Shown: positions 37,270 through 46,258, counted from the stretch's first letter. The stretch: 64,000 nucleotides of DNA from DRPG01 sp964655065 (GCA_964655065.1 CAZZLC010000004.1:124001-188000); one strand, 5' to 3'. Notes: a model not told the origin generated them from the sequence alone. Numbers and translations are program-made.

Positions 37270-38937
37270 TCACGGTACGGAGGCTGGCCAACCCCCCTTG
37301 CGGGGATCCGCCCCTCCCTCGAGCCCGTCGTCCGTCACCGCCACCGCCTGGACGGCGGAGAAGCCTCGCCGCATCACGATCTCGTGGCCCCGTTCCTCGA
37401 GCGCGACGACGACGTCGCGAGCGAACCCTGGCTCCAGCCACAAGCGGTCGGGTAGCCACTGGTGGTGGATTCGAGGTGCGGAGACGGCGGACTGGGGATC
37501 CTGGTCGAACTCGAGCACCCCGAGCAGGACCTGCAGGGTCGCGGAGATGATGGTGGAGCCACCCGAGGCTCCCACGACCAGCACCACACGGTCCTGCTCG
37601 TCGAGCACGAGGGTGGGGGTCATGGAGGACAGCGGCCGTTTCCCGGGCTCGATCGCGTTCGCCTCGGACCCGACGAGCCCAAACGCGTTGGGTACGCCCG
37701 GCGCCAACGAGAAGTCGTCCATCTCGTTGTTGAGGACGACGCCGTACCCGTCCACCACGAGCCCCGAGCCAAACCCCAGGTTGATGGTGGTGGTGAGCGC
37801 CACGGCTCCCCCATCCGCGTCGAGGACGGAGATGTGCTGGGTGCCGCCATCGCGCGGCGACGCAATGGGCTCCCCATAGTCGGTCGTGCTCAGCGTTCGT
37901 GCCGGGTCGAAGGCGTCGACGATCTCCCGGATGCGCTCCTCGGAGAGCAGGTCCGCCACCGGCACGTCCACGAAGTCGGGGTCGCCGAGGTGGTGCGCCC
38001 GGTCCGCGTAGGCGTGCTTCATCGCCTCGGTGAGCTGGTGCACGTACGCGGACGAGTTGTGGCCGAGCGCTGCGAGATCCACGTTCTCGAGGGCCGCGAG
38101 CACCTGGAGCAGAGCGATTCCGCCCGAGCTCGGAGGCGGCATGGTGACGATCGTGTACTCCCGGAACCGCCCGACCAGCGGCTGCCGGTCGGCCGGTGCG
38201 TAGGCCGAGAGCTCCTCGACCGTCATCGGGTTCTCGTCGGGCGCGACGGTGGCGACGACGGCCTCGGCGCCGACGCCCTCGTGCAGTATGCGTCCTTCGG
38301 TGCGGGCCCACCGTCGCAGCGTGCGGGCCAGCTCAGGTCGCTTCACCACGTCACCCTTGCGCGCGAGCCGGTCCTCGACAGTGAACCGGCTCGTGATGGA
38401 CTCGAAGGAGGTCCGCTGGAGCGAGCGTGCGAGGTGCGCACCGACCGGCGCGCCCCGGGCTGCCTGACGAATGGCTGGGCGGGCGACCTCCGCCAGGCTC
38501 AGGTTCCCGTACCGACGCACGAGCGCGGCGAGGCCGACCGGCTCACCAGGCACCGCGACCGCGAGCCCTCCCACGCGCGACCGCTCCGGGACGATCTTCC
38601 CCGCGGCGTCGCGATAGGCCCCGGGGTCGATGCCCCGAGGGGCCGTCTCGCGAAAGTCGAGCACGAAGGTCGCGCCGTCGAGACGGCCCACCGCGAAGCC
38701 GCCCCCGCCGAGTCCGCTGCCCGCGGGCTGGACCACACCCGCGGACAACGCCGCGGCGACGGCAGCATCGACCGCGTTGCCTCCCGCTCTCAGGACCGCG
38801 GTACCCGCCTCCGAGACCAACCGATGGTCGGCGGCCACGATCGCTCGACCCTGTTCGGGCCACGGTGCGACCGCCGCGAAACCTCCAAGCGCCACCGCTG
38901 CGGACAACAGCGCGGCACCTTTTCGTCCGATCGACAC
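37270..38937 (-). CDS. ggt: gamma-glutamyltranspeptidase
   Basis: A 555-residue exported Ntn-hydrolase that cleaves the gamma-glutamyl bond of glutathione in the periplasm. An Arg/Lys start and hydrophobic stretch (KGAALLSAAVALGGFAAVA) make a signal peptide. The autoprocessing site and nucleophile is Thr366 in DGGTQHISVLD, followed by TTTINLGFGSG. The N-terminal chain has GGNAVDAAVAAALSAGVVQP and GSGLGGGGFAV. The region RPLSSMTPTLVLD and GASGGSTIISA are also canonical. I chose GTG at 38937, five bases after GGGAGG. Confidence 0.96.
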   Translation of the reverse strand: MSIGRKGAALLSAAVALGGFAAVAPWPEQGRAIVAADHRLVSEAGTAVLRAGGNAVDAAVAAALSAGVVQPAGSGLGGGGFAVGRLDGATFVLDFRETAPRGIDPGAYRDAAGKIVPERSRVGGLAVAVPGEPVGLAALVRRYGNLSLAEVARPAIRQAARGAPVGAHLARSLQRTSFESITSRFTVEDRLARKGDVVKRPELARTLRRWARTEGRILHEGVGAEAVVATVAPDENPMTVEELSAYAPADRQPLVGRFREYTIVTMPPPSSGGIALLQVLAALENVDLAALGHNSSAYVHQLTEAMKHAYADRAHHLGDPDFVDVPVADLLSEERIREIVDAFDPARTLSTTDYGEPIASPRDGGTQHISVLDADGGAVALTTTINLGFGSGLVVDGYGVVLNNEMDDFSLAPGVPNAFGLVGSEANAIEPGKRPLSSMTPTLVLDEQDRVVLVVGASGGSTIISATLQVLLGVLEFDQDPQSAVSAPRIHHQWLPDRLWLEPGFARDVVVALEERGHEIVMRRGFSAVQAVAVTDDGLEGGADPRKGGWPASVP

Positions 38938-38964
38938 GACAACCTCCCTGGCATCACCTAAGCG

Positions 38965-38981
38965 GGTCATCGTAGATGACC
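38965..38981. promoter_or_regulatory. 17-bp palindrome between ggt and the PP2C gene
   Basis: GGTCATC-GTA-GATGACC is a perfect 7+3+7 inverted repeat in the 111-base gap between divergent ggt (start 38937) and the PP2C gene (start 39049). It lies 28 bases upstream of ggt, where a dimeric regulator could act on both genes. Confidence 0.45.
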
Positions 38982-39048
38982 GAGCCGCGTCGCTCTGTCG
39001 GTCTCGGGTTGTCGCTGGTTGGTGCTAGATTCGGAACTGGAGGGTGGG

Positions 39049-41232
39049 TTGGATCACTCCTGGGGCTACGGCAGCGAGCAACGCCTTCGCGAGGAGAACC
39101 AAGACTGCTTCGGCGTCTTCGAGCTCCCTCACTACACGCTCGCCGTCGTGTGCGACGGCATGGGCGGACACGTCGGTGGCGCCCAGGCGTCGGCCCTCGC
39201 GGTGCGCACCATCCACGACACCTTGCTCGAGATGCAGGGGCGCGACATCAACGAGGCCATGCAGGCGGCCATCGAGCGAACGAACCTCGAGATCTACGAG
39301 GCGGCTCGCAAGAACCACCGGCTGATGGGCATGGGCACGACGGTCGTCGTGGCCGTCATCGCGAACGACACCTGCTTTCTCGCCCACGTCGGGGACTCGC
39401 GCGCCTACCTCGTTCGCCGCGGGCAGGTCCAGCAACTCACGCGTGACCACACGATGGTCAACCTGTTCGTCGACGCCGAGCTGCTCTCCCCCGAAGACGC
39501 GGCCACGCACCCCGAGGCGCACGTCCTCTCCCGCTCCCTCGGCGTGGAGCGTCAGGTCGAGGTCGAGATCGCGCCGCCGATGCAGCTCGAGCCCGGTGAC
39601 ATCGTGTTCCTCTGCTCGGACGGCGTCCACGGGGTGGTGACCGACTGGGAGCTCGGTGGCATCGAGTGGGGGGCCCCGCACCAGGGAGTCGGGCACGTGC
39701 TCGACATCGTCGGACAGCGCGACGGTGACGACAACGCCACCGGCGTCGCGGTCCTCATGGGTACGTCCTTCGAGGACGTTCCCGTCACGCATCTTCCCGA
39801 GCTCCGTCGCTTCGACGAGGTCGGTCCGGGAACGGGCGCTGGCGTGACCGCGGTGCCTCACGAGGAGGACCGGACGTACGACTCCGGCGCACCCATCGAG
39901 GCCGACGCCAACAACTACATCGTCTACAACGACCAGCCACAGCAGGTCTACCAGGACTACCAGGACTACCAGGAGCCGCCGCCCGTGGCTCCGCACCCGC
40001 CCACGCAGGTCGCGCCGCCGCACGACTTCTCGGAGGGCCGCCAGTCGCACTCGGCTACCGCCAACCTCCGCAAGCGGTCGCGAATGTGGCTCGCCGTGAT
40101 CCCGGTCGTGTTGGCCGTCGCGCTCCTCGTGGTGGCCCTGGCCGGCGCCACGGTCCTCTTGTTGCCGCCGAGCCCGACGGTGGAACTCGACGACGGAATG
40201 TACGTCGAGCTCGAGGAGGACCTCTCCAACGGCGGAGGTGACTTCGAGGTGCTCGGCGGTCCGGAGGATGGCGCTCGAGCGGGAATGGGCGTCGAAGGGA
40301 GCTTCGCCGAGGCGGAGGCCGAGCCGGAGCCCGCGCTGCCGTTGTTCAACCCGGATCTTCCGCCGGCCCCGCGGCGTCTCCCCACCCGCCCCCAGCGTTA
40401 TACGCAGCCTCCCCCCGGAGGCCCGCTCCAATACGAGGCGGTGAGCGCCGCGCGCCGTCGCGACTGCCCCGCGGCCTCGGCGGCGGTGCAGAAGGGCATG
40501 CGGGACGTGAGCATCGACCACGCGACGCTCTACCGAGGCGCCTGGCTGTGCTTCAACGAGGCGCACCAGCGCAAGCTCGAGCAGGACGAGTCCCCGACGT
40601 GGGACGACTTCGCCTACAAGCTCGAGCACTTCGAGGGCACGCCCGAGGCCATGAAGCAGGCGTCCGACGAGGACCCGAAGCGGCGACAGTTCCCACGGTG
40701 GTACCGCGACCCCGTGGGCGGCATCGAGTACCGAATCAAGCAGTTCACCGAGGACGAACAGATGGTCGACGTCCTGCACGATCTCTTCGGCGAGGCGACC
40801 ATCGCGGATCACCTCGCGAAGGACGTGCACATGGAGGCACTCGCCGCGGTGGGCCTCTCCCGCGTGCCTCCGGCGGAGCGCACGCCCGCGTTGATCGACG
40901 CCTGGGCCCGCCGCGTGTACTTCACGTCCTGGGCCCTCCGGAACCGACCGGGTCGGTCCCTCGACGCCCACCGCCAGGAGCTCGTGCCGACGCTCCGGGG
41001 GTTGCTCGACGAGGCCACGTCGTCGCCCGAGGGCAAGCGGTGGCCGGTCCCGAAGGTCATCGCGCAGGCGCGAGCCGTGGGGGAGGGCAACGCGCCGCCG
41101 CCGCGGATCTACCGGAAGAAGCGTCGGGTCAAGTCGCCCGAGGAACTCCTGCAGGAGCAGATCGACAACGAGCTGAAGAAGTCGGTCACCGACCAGATCA
41201 AGTCGCACCAGCTCGGAGGAAGCCGCAAGTGA
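39049..41232 (+). CDS. membrane-spanning PP2C-type protein phosphatase
   Basis: A 727-residue protein. The cytoplasmic PP2C domain occupies about residues 1-245: GSEQRLREENQD, VVCDGMGGHVGG with metal Asp, VAHVGDSRAYL, LCSDGVHGVV and GDDNATGVAVL, so the Mg/Mn-binding residues are present. A Tyr/Gln/Pro-rich linker follows, then one membrane helix at about 345-368 (WLAVIPVVLAVALLVVALAG) and a 360-residue periplasmic part with no recognised motif. The start is TTG at 39049, five bases after GGAGGG; two codons upstream in frame are poorer. It should reverse Ser/Thr phosphorylation and may sense or report across the membrane. The VWA gene follows 86 bases downstream. Confidence 0.88.
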   Translation: MDHSWGYGSEQRLREENQDCFGVFELPHYTLAVVCDGMGGHVGGAQASALAVRTIHDTLLEMQGRDINEAMQAAIERTNLEIYEAARKNHRLMGMGTTVVVAVIANDTCFLAHVGDSRAYLVRRGQVQQLTRDHTMVNLFVDAELLSPEDAATHPEAHVLSRSLGVERQVEVEIAPPMQLEPGDIVFLCSDGVHGVVTDWELGGIEWGAPHQGVGHVLDIVGQRDGDDNATGVAVLMGTSFEDVPVTHLPELRRFDEVGPGTGAGVTAVPHEEDRTYDSGAPIEADANNYIVYNDQPQQVYQDYQDYQEPPPVAPHPPTQVAPPHDFSEGRQSHSATANLRKRSRMWLAVIPVVLAVALLVVALAGATVLLLPPSPTVELDDGMYVELEEDLSNGGGDFEVLGGPEDGARAGMGVEGSFAEAEAEPEPALPLFNPDLPPAPRRLPTRPQRYTQPPPGGPLQYEAVSAARRRDCPAASAAVQKGMRDVSIDHATLYRGAWLCFNEAHQRKLEQDESPTWDDFAYKLEHFEGTPEAMKQASDEDPKRRQFPRWYRDPVGGIEYRIKQFTEDEQMVDVLHDLFGEATIADHLAKDVHMEALAAVGLSRVPPAERTPALIDAWARRVYFTSWALRNRPGRSLDAHRQELVPTLRGLLDEATSSPEGKRWPVPKVIAQARAVGEGNAPPPRIYRKKRRVKSPEELLQEQIDNELKKSVTDQIKSHQLGGSRK

Positions 41233-41318
41233 TCTCCGCGACGAAAGGGGGCAGCGTAGGGGTGGCGTAAGTCACGGGGAGACGCGACGTTGGTGAGAGA
41301 GCATCTCGCGAGGTCCCT

Positions 41319-42092
41319 GTGAAGCGCTGGCAATTCACCCTCCTGCTCGTCGGCCTCGCCGCCGTTGCGGCCATCACTGCCCCTCTCTTGCGGAGCGTAC
41401 GTCTCCCCGCCGCTGCCGATCCGCCGGGCGTATCGAGCCTCGGCGCTCCGTCGGTCTTCGTGGGAAGCGTCGCGGTCCGTGACGTCGTGGTCGTGCTCGA
41501 TGCGAGCGGCTCGATGTCGGCTGCTTCGAAGATGGACGACGCTCGACGCGCCGTTCGCGCTCTGCACGAGGCGCTGCTCCCCGACGAGGACTTCGCGGTG
41601 GTCGCGTTCAACGATCGCGCGGTTCCGGTGGTCCCACCTGACGTCGAGCGAAGCGAGGTCGACGCGCTCCTCGAGAGCGTGCTCGTCTACGGAGGCACGA
41701 ACCTCTACGCGGGACTGGAGCTCGGGGCGGCGACCCTGGAGCGGATGAGGAGCGCCGACGAGCCAGGGCATCTGGTGGTCGTCTCCGACGGGGTCGCCAA
41801 CGTGGGCGTCGTCGACGACGCCGCACTGGAGCGTCTCGCTGGGCAGCTCGGGCGTCGGGGCGTGACCATCTCGACGATCGGCATCGCCCCCGGCGCCGAT
41901 GCCGCGGCGCTCGAGCGCCTCGCCCGCGCCAGCGGAGGCGAATCGGCCGTGGTCCGCGATGCGGCACGCCTGCTCGACGTCCTCCCCGCCCTGCACCGCG
42001 GCGCCGAGGCGCGGGTTCCCCCTCCCTCTGCGCAGGACCACGAGATGGCGGCTCCGACCGTCGAGGAGCTCACCAGTGGCCACGTCCGGTAG
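41319..42092 (+). CDS. exported or membrane-anchored VWA domain protein
   Basis: A 257-residue protein. An N-terminal hydrophobic helix (residues 5-22, TLLLVGLAAVAAITAPL) leads to a VWA domain with a complete MIDAS: DASGS at residues 61-65, the Thr in VYGGTNLYAGL and Asp in VVVSDGVANVG. Such domains bind protein partners through a metal ion. It starts with GTG at 41319 and overlaps the next gene by 17 bases. The set with the PP2C protein suggests a shared signalling job. Confidence 0.85.
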   Translation: MKRWQFTLLLVGLAAVAAITAPLLRSVRLPAAADPPGVSSLGAPSVFVGSVAVRDVVVVLDASGSMSAASKMDDARRAVRALHEALLPDEDFAVVAFNDRAVPVVPPDVERSEVDALLESVLVYGGTNLYAGLELGAATLERMRSADEPGHLVVVSDGVANVGVVDDAALERLAGQLGRRGVTISTIGIAPGADAAALERLARASGGESAVVRDAARLLDVLPALHRGAEARVPPPSAQDHEMAAPTVEELTSGHVR

Positions 42093-43164
42093 CCTGCAGC
42101 CCACCTCACGCTCCGAGCTGGCCCTCGCGCCGAGCGAGCGGGCGCTTCAGCAGCTGCCCCGTCACCAGGGCCTGTGGGTCGCTGGAAGCGTGGGCACCAC
42201 GCTCGTGGTCGCGCTGCTCACGCCGCTGTGGATCGCCAGCCCCGACATCGCGCTGACCCTCGCCATCGCGGGTGGGGCGTCGGTGGTCAATCCGCAGCGG
42301 ATGTGGGCGGCGCCGATCGTGGCGGCCGCCGTGACCCTTTCGGGCTTGCTCTTCACGGTTCTCGGCCTTCCCGCCGTCATCGCTGCGGGGGCCACCGCGG
42401 GCGCGCTCGCGACCTGGCTCCTGCCGCGGCGCACCGATGCGCTCGACCTGCTTCACGGCGCCCTGGGCGGTCTCACCGGCAGCTCGCTCGGTCTGTGGGC
42501 CGCGGTGAGCCTCGTCCCTGCCGCCTGGCCGGTCTGGCTGTCCGGCCTGGTCACGGCTGCCATCGTGGGCCTCGTGGGGAGTCAAGGGCTGCTCGCCTCG
42601 GTGCTCCGCTTCGACGACGAGCCTCGGCTGCCGAGCCACCGGGACATCCAGCGGGAGCTGCGGTCGGTCTACCGCCCGCACGTCTTCAAGGCCTGCGAGC
42701 TCTACCAGGCCTCGCTCAAGCAGTCGCCCGACGCGGACACTCGCCGCGGGATGGCGGAGGTGGCCGTGTGGGTATTCCGCCTGCAGGTGACGCTGCAGGC
42801 GCGCGACCAGGAGCTCGCGCAGATCGACCCTGGACAGGTCCAGCAGCGCATCGACCAGTTCCGAGATCTTCCGGACACCACCGACGACTTCACCCGCAAG
42901 CAGCGGCGGGCCACCGCCGACCACCTGGAGCGTCTGCTGGAGCATCGCGAAGCGATCGCGATCGAGCGTGACCGTACGGAGGCGCTCGTCGACTATGCGC
43001 TGGCCTTCCTCGAGGAGGCTCGTGCCGGGCTCGCCGTGGCCCGGGAGCTTCCTGGTGAAGCCGCTCCCGGTCGGCTTCCCGAGGTGCTCCAGCGGCTGAG
43101 GGACCAGGCGCGTCAGGGTGACGCTCGACGAAGGACGGCCCGCGAGCTCGAACGGCTCAGCTGA
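42076..43164 (+). CDS. membrane protein with a C-terminal coiled-coil region
   Basis: A 362-residue protein not recognised. About six hydrophobic helices lie within residues 30-175 (VAGSVGTTLVVALLTPLWIA; ALTLAIAGGASVV; VAAAVTLSGLLFTVLGLPAV; GALATWLLP; AVSLVPAAWPVWLSGLVTAA). The C-terminal 180 residues are soluble, helical and charged (RRATADHLERLLEHREAIAI; VDYALAFLEEARAGLAVARE). I chose GTG at 42076 with GAGGAG seven bases upstream, inside the end of the VWA gene. Its last eight bases overlap the convergent metallo-hydrolase gene. Confidence 0.75.
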   Translation: MATSGSLQPTSRSELALAPSERALQQLPRHQGLWVAGSVGTTLVVALLTPLWIASPDIALTLAIAGGASVVNPQRMWAAPIVAAAVTLSGLLFTVLGLPAVIAAGATAGALATWLLPRRTDALDLLHGALGGLTGSSLGLWAAVSLVPAAWPVWLSGLVTAAIVGLVGSQGLLASVLRFDDEPRLPSHRDIQRELRSVYRPHVFKACELYQASLKQSPDADTRRGMAEVAVWVFRLQVTLQARDQELAQIDPGQVQQRIDQFRDLPDTTDDFTRKQRRATADHLERLLEHREAIAIERDRTEALVDYALAFLEEARAGLAVARELPGEAAPGRLPEVLQRLRDQARQGDARRRTARELERLS

Positions 43165-44020
43165 GCGTCTCGACCTGCAGCGTCTCGCCCTCCCGCGCCA
43201 ACACCACGCGAGGCTCGCGCGCGCTGGACCAGTGCTCGCGCAGCGCGTCGAGGTCGGTGTCGGTGGCGTCGGGCAGGTGGTGGAACAGCACCAGGCGGCG
43301 CACCCCGGCCGCTCGGCAGACGGCGAAGGCGTACTCGGGGTAACTGTGGCCCCAGGTCATCTTCTCGAGGTACTCCTCGCGGTCGTACATGGTGTCGTAG
43401 ATCACGAGGTCGCACCTGGAGAGGAACTCGATCACGCGCTCCTCGGCCCGCACGGGCGGCTTGCCTGCCAAGACCCCTTCGTCGGGTCGGGCGAACGGCG
43501 CGGTGTCGGTGATGTAGGCGAGGCGCTGGCCATCGGCCTCGACACGGTAGCCCAGGGACCCCCCCGGGTGGTTCAGCGAGAGCGCGTGAACCGAATACGG
43601 TCCCGTCACGAAGCTTCGCCCCGAGCGCATGGCGCGGAATGACAGCCGGGCCGGGACCTCGCGCAGGCGAGTGGGGTGGAACACGCCATTGACGAAACGG
43701 GAGAGCTTCTCTCGGGCTTCGTCCTCGGAGAATGCGGGGAGCGCGACCCGGACTTCGTAGCCGGGGGTGTAGATCGGCAGGAAGAACGGAAACCCGAACA
43801 CGTGGTCGAGGTGGAAGTGCGTGAGACAGAGGTCGAGCTCTCGGCTCCGTCGGCCCACCAGCGCGTGGCCGAGCTGACGTGCCCCGGTCCCGCAGTCGAG
43901 GACCAGGGGTGGGGCGGCCCCGTGCGAGACCTCGATGCACGACGAGTTACCGCCCCAGCGGGACGTCTCGGGGCCCGGGGTGGGAATGGAACCGCGGACG
44001 CCCCAGAAGGTGACCCGCAT
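43157..44020 (-). CDS. MBL-fold metallo-hydrolase
   Basis: A 287-residue hydrolase. It begins MRVTFWGVRGSIPTPGPETS, typical of the RNase Z/phosphodiesterase-like branch, and has the zinc-binding motif THFHLDH at residues 67-73, a third ligand region SLNHPGGSLGYR, YITDTA and a final VLFHHLPDATD. These include the usual two-metal set of His and Asp. The substrate is unknown: cyclic nucleotides, RNA or small phosphodiesters are possible. No signal peptide. Confidence 0.88.
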   Translation of the reverse strand: MRVTFWGVRGSIPTPGPETSRWGGNSSCIEVSHGAAPPLVLDCGTGARQLGHALVGRRSRELDLCLTHFHLDHVFGFPFFLPIYTPGYEVRVALPAFSEDEAREKLSRFVNGVFHPTRLREVPARLSFRAMRSGRSFVTGPYSVHALSLNHPGGSLGYRVEADGQRLAYITDTAPFARPDEGVLAGKPPVRAEERVIEFLSRCDLVIYDTMYDREEYLEKMTWGHSYPEYAFAVCRAAGVRRLVLFHHLPDATDTDLDALREHWSSAREPRVVLAREGETLQVETLS

Positions 44021-44098
44021 CAGCGCTCACCCTCTCTGCGGCCTCGGTGCATCGACGACCCATCCCGTTTCGGCATCGTGAAGGAGGGGTGAAGGTGG

Positions 44099-44172
<74 letters not shown>

Positions 44173-44238
44173 CCATGCCCTTCGCCGTGGACCCACGGCC
44201 ACCGAGTGACGACGGATCCAGGACCCCGGACGTGAAGG

Positions 44239-44266
44239 ACGTATCCCCTGCGCCCAGCGCGTCAAG
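44239..44266 (-). promoter_or_regulatory. possible promoter of tRNA-Arg
   Basis: On the minus strand TTGACG (44266-44261), 16 bases, then TACGTC (44244-44239), followed about 60 bases later by the tRNA 5-prime end. The -35 matches five of six consensus bases. It falls in the gap after the 172-residue gene. Confidence 0.45.
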
Positions 44267-44278
44267 CGCGGGGTCGCG

Positions 44279-44797
44279 TCAAGCACGCCCGAGGATCCAC
44301 GCGTGCAGCGCCGGCAGGACTTCGTCCGACCAGGAGTCGGAGGTACGAACCCGTGCGAACTCCCTGAACAGTCCCGCGACGATGAAGCACAGCTCTTCGT
44401 AGAGGTGGATCCGATCGTAGAGGACCTCCTCGCCGCCTTCGGCCACCACCTGTGGCAACTTCACGGCGTGGAGGTGGGCGGCCGGTCCCTTGAACGTCGC
44501 CAGGAACTCGCGCTCCTCTCGTCGGATGCCCACCCGCATCTCCTGCAGCACCTTTCCCCCAGCCAGGGCGGCTCGTGCCTCGAGCGTGGCGGCTGGGTTG
44601 TCGCCCGTCATGACGGCGATGAGCTTCGTGTCGTCGGGGGTCCGGAACGCGAGGCGCTCGTCGACCCACAGATCCACTCGGCCGACCGGCTCGGGAAGGT
44701 CGAACGTGGCTCCCTGCTGCTCGGAGGCCCACCACAGCCAGGCGTAGAACTCCCCTGCCGTGTGGGGCAGGATCGGCAGCCCTTCGGACTCACTCAT
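44279..44797 (-). CDS. protein of unknown function, translationally coupled to RdgC-like gene
   Basis: A 172-residue cytosolic protein, not firmly recognised. It starts with ATG at 44797 inside the end of the RdgC-like gene (8-base overlap) and has GGGAGG before the start. It contains FYAWLWWASEQQGATFDLPE, a LWVDERLAF strand and EARAALAGGKVLQEMRVGI. This pattern resembles the second half of longer RdgC-type proteins of deltaproteobacteria as I remember them, so the two genes may be halves of one function. That link is inference. Confidence 0.7.
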   Translation of the reverse strand: MSESEGLPILPHTAGEFYAWLWWASEQQGATFDLPEPVGRVDLWVDERLAFRTPDDTKLIAVMTGDNPAATLEARAALAGGKVLQEMRVGIRREEREFLATFKGPAAHLHAVKLPQVVAEGGEEVLYDRIHLYEELCFIVAGLFREFARVRTSDSWSDEVLPALHAWILGRA

Positions 44798-45455
44798 CCT
44801 CGCCTCCCGCCACCGCTCGGAGCTCGCCCGACAAGTGCACTTCGGGGCCCCCGATGCGCGCGGGCATCGGGGAGGCCGACAGGAGTGCGTCGACCATCGA
44901 AGCGTCGTCGAGCCAGTCGAGCGGCGACCAGGGCAACAGCTTGAATCCGAACGTCCGAAAGAAGCGCTTTCGGAAGCGCTCGGCGATCCCCTCCGAGAGG
45001 GAGTGCAGCGCGAGCCAGCCTCCATTGAGGCTCCAGGCGGCCTCGGTGACCGATACCGCCGGCAGCGTGCGCTCGAGCCACTCCTGCTCGAGAGCGTCCT
45101 TCAGCTCGCTGGTGATCGCGTTCGGGCACCGCTCGACCCCGCGCTCCTCGCACCATGCTGCCTTTCGCTTGTCGAGGGTCGCTTTGAACAATTTTGCGGG
45201 CAGTCGCTTTCTGTCGACTCGAAGCGAGAACAGGGCCACGTCGTTGTAGAGCCAGCGGTTGAAGTCGTCGAACTCGGCGTCGAGGAGGTTGTGCGACTGC
45301 ACCCAGCCTTCGACCTCCTCCTTGCCCTGCCCGTGCGGTGGTTCGCGAAAGGCGAACTCGTTCAAGCGGGCTCGGAACGTCTCTCGCCAACCTTCGGGCA
45401 GCTCCCCGACCACCCGGAACCGGGCCACTGTGAGGGCACCGGCAACGATTCCCAT
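44790..45455 (-). CDS. RdgC-family recombination-associated protein
   Basis: A 221-residue protein resembling the N-terminal region of RdgC, a ring-shaped double-stranded-DNA binder that limits RecA. Typical stretches are GALTVARFRVVGELPEGWRE, WVQSHNLLDAEFDD, and the family pattern SLRVDRKRLPAKLFKATLDK. E. coli RdgC has 303 residues, so this one is short; the overlapping downstream gene may supply the rest. The start ATG 45455 follows GGAG by five or six bases. It lies 41 bases after the tandem-Sm gene. Confidence 0.7.
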   Translation of the reverse strand: MGIVAGALTVARFRVVGELPEGWRETFRARLNEFAFREPPHGQGKEEVEGWVQSHNLLDAEFDDFNRWLYNDVALFSLRVDRKRLPAKLFKATLDKRKAAWCEERGVERCPNAITSELKDALEQEWLERTLPAVSVTEAAWSLNGGWLALHSLSEGIAERFRKRFFRTFGFKLLPWSPLDWLDDASMVDALLSASPMPARIGGPEVHLSGELRAVAGGEDE

Positions 45456-45496
45456 GTCATCTCCGCGTTTCCGAAACGCAGCTATCGGGTCTGGGA

Positions 45497-46258
45497 CTAC
45501 GCGACGACCAGGTTCTTCAGTGCGTGACGGAACACCGTGATCTCGACGTTGGACTTCAGGGCGAGACCAAATTCGTATCTCGAGAACCAGGTCACTCGCC
45601 CGCGCAGGAGGTCGGCGCCGAGCAGAGTGGCCGTGACCTCCTGCTCGCCGTCGAGGTAGCCGAACAGGCGACGGTCCGAGCAACTGTACCGGTCCTGGGG
45701 TCGTTCGGCGGGTCGAATCTCGCCCTCTGGCTTCTTGCCGTCGAAGCGAACCGCCTTCTTGACCTTCTTCCAGTCGCTGGGCGCATAGGCGTACTTGACC
45801 TCGAGCTTGTGTAGCTCGCGCGCCTGCCCGTCGGTGACCAGCGTGAAGGTGTAGGGGGCCACGCTGCCGATCCGGCCACGCGGCACGGTGCCGTCCATCA
45901 GGGCGAGAGCCAGCTCGGCGTCGGGCTCGAGGCAGGTCCGGTCGCGATGGGTCTGGCGATGCTCCGCCAGCCGACGTCGCGCGAGAACCTGCTCCAAATC
46001 AGCGTGGCCAATCACCACCTGGGTTGCGAGCGCACGAGAGAGGCCGTGCCGATCCATCAAGACCCTGACCCGGTCGCGGCGGGCCATTCGCTCGAGGGCA
46101 TCGTTGAGGTCCATACGCCCGTGGGCCACGGCCATGGCCATCTGGTAGGGCATGCCCTGTTCGGTCAGCTGCTCCGCGCGCTCCCGCACCTGCGGAGACG
46201 TCCGAGTCGACGCCCTGGATCGTTTGTCACGCCGCAAACCATCTCTCCCGTCGACCAC
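45497..46258 (-). CDS. predicted RNA-binding protein with two Sm/Hfq-like repeats
   Basis: 253 residues. Two C-terminal segments read like Hfq/Sm folds: residues 115-158 (LALALMDGTVPRGRIGSVAP, ending ELHKLEVKYAY) and 206-252 (VTATLLGADLLRGRVTWFSR, ending EITVFRHALKNLVVA). The second matches the Hfq pattern: LxxG, GxI, FxxF, L, then the YKHA-like tail as FRHA. Residues 25-98 hold two helical near-repeats (PYQMAMAVAHGRMDLNDALE and SRALATQVVIGHADLEQVLA). The start at GTG 46258 rests on AGGAG eight bases upstream; the open frame runs further. It may act as an RNA chaperone, but it differs from canonical Hfq in length and architecture. A promoter lies upstream. Confidence 0.7.
   Translation of the reverse strand: MVDGRDGLRRDKRSRASTRTSPQVRERAEQLTEQGMPYQMAMAVAHGRMDLNDALERMARRDRVRVLMDRHGLSRALATQVVIGHADLEQVLARRRLAEHRQTHRDRTCLEPDAELALALMDGTVPRGRIGSVAPYTFTLVTDGQARELHKLEVKYAYAPSDWKKVKKAVRFDGKKPEGEIRPAERPQDRYSCSDRRLFGYLDGEQEVTATLLGADLLRGRVTWFSRYEFGLALKSNVEITVFRHALKNLVVA

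Noticed and set aside
39025..41208. 727-residue minus-strand open frame opposite the PP2C gene
   Set aside because: The plus-strand product has all PP2C motifs; the antisense frame is a mirror of its codon bias.
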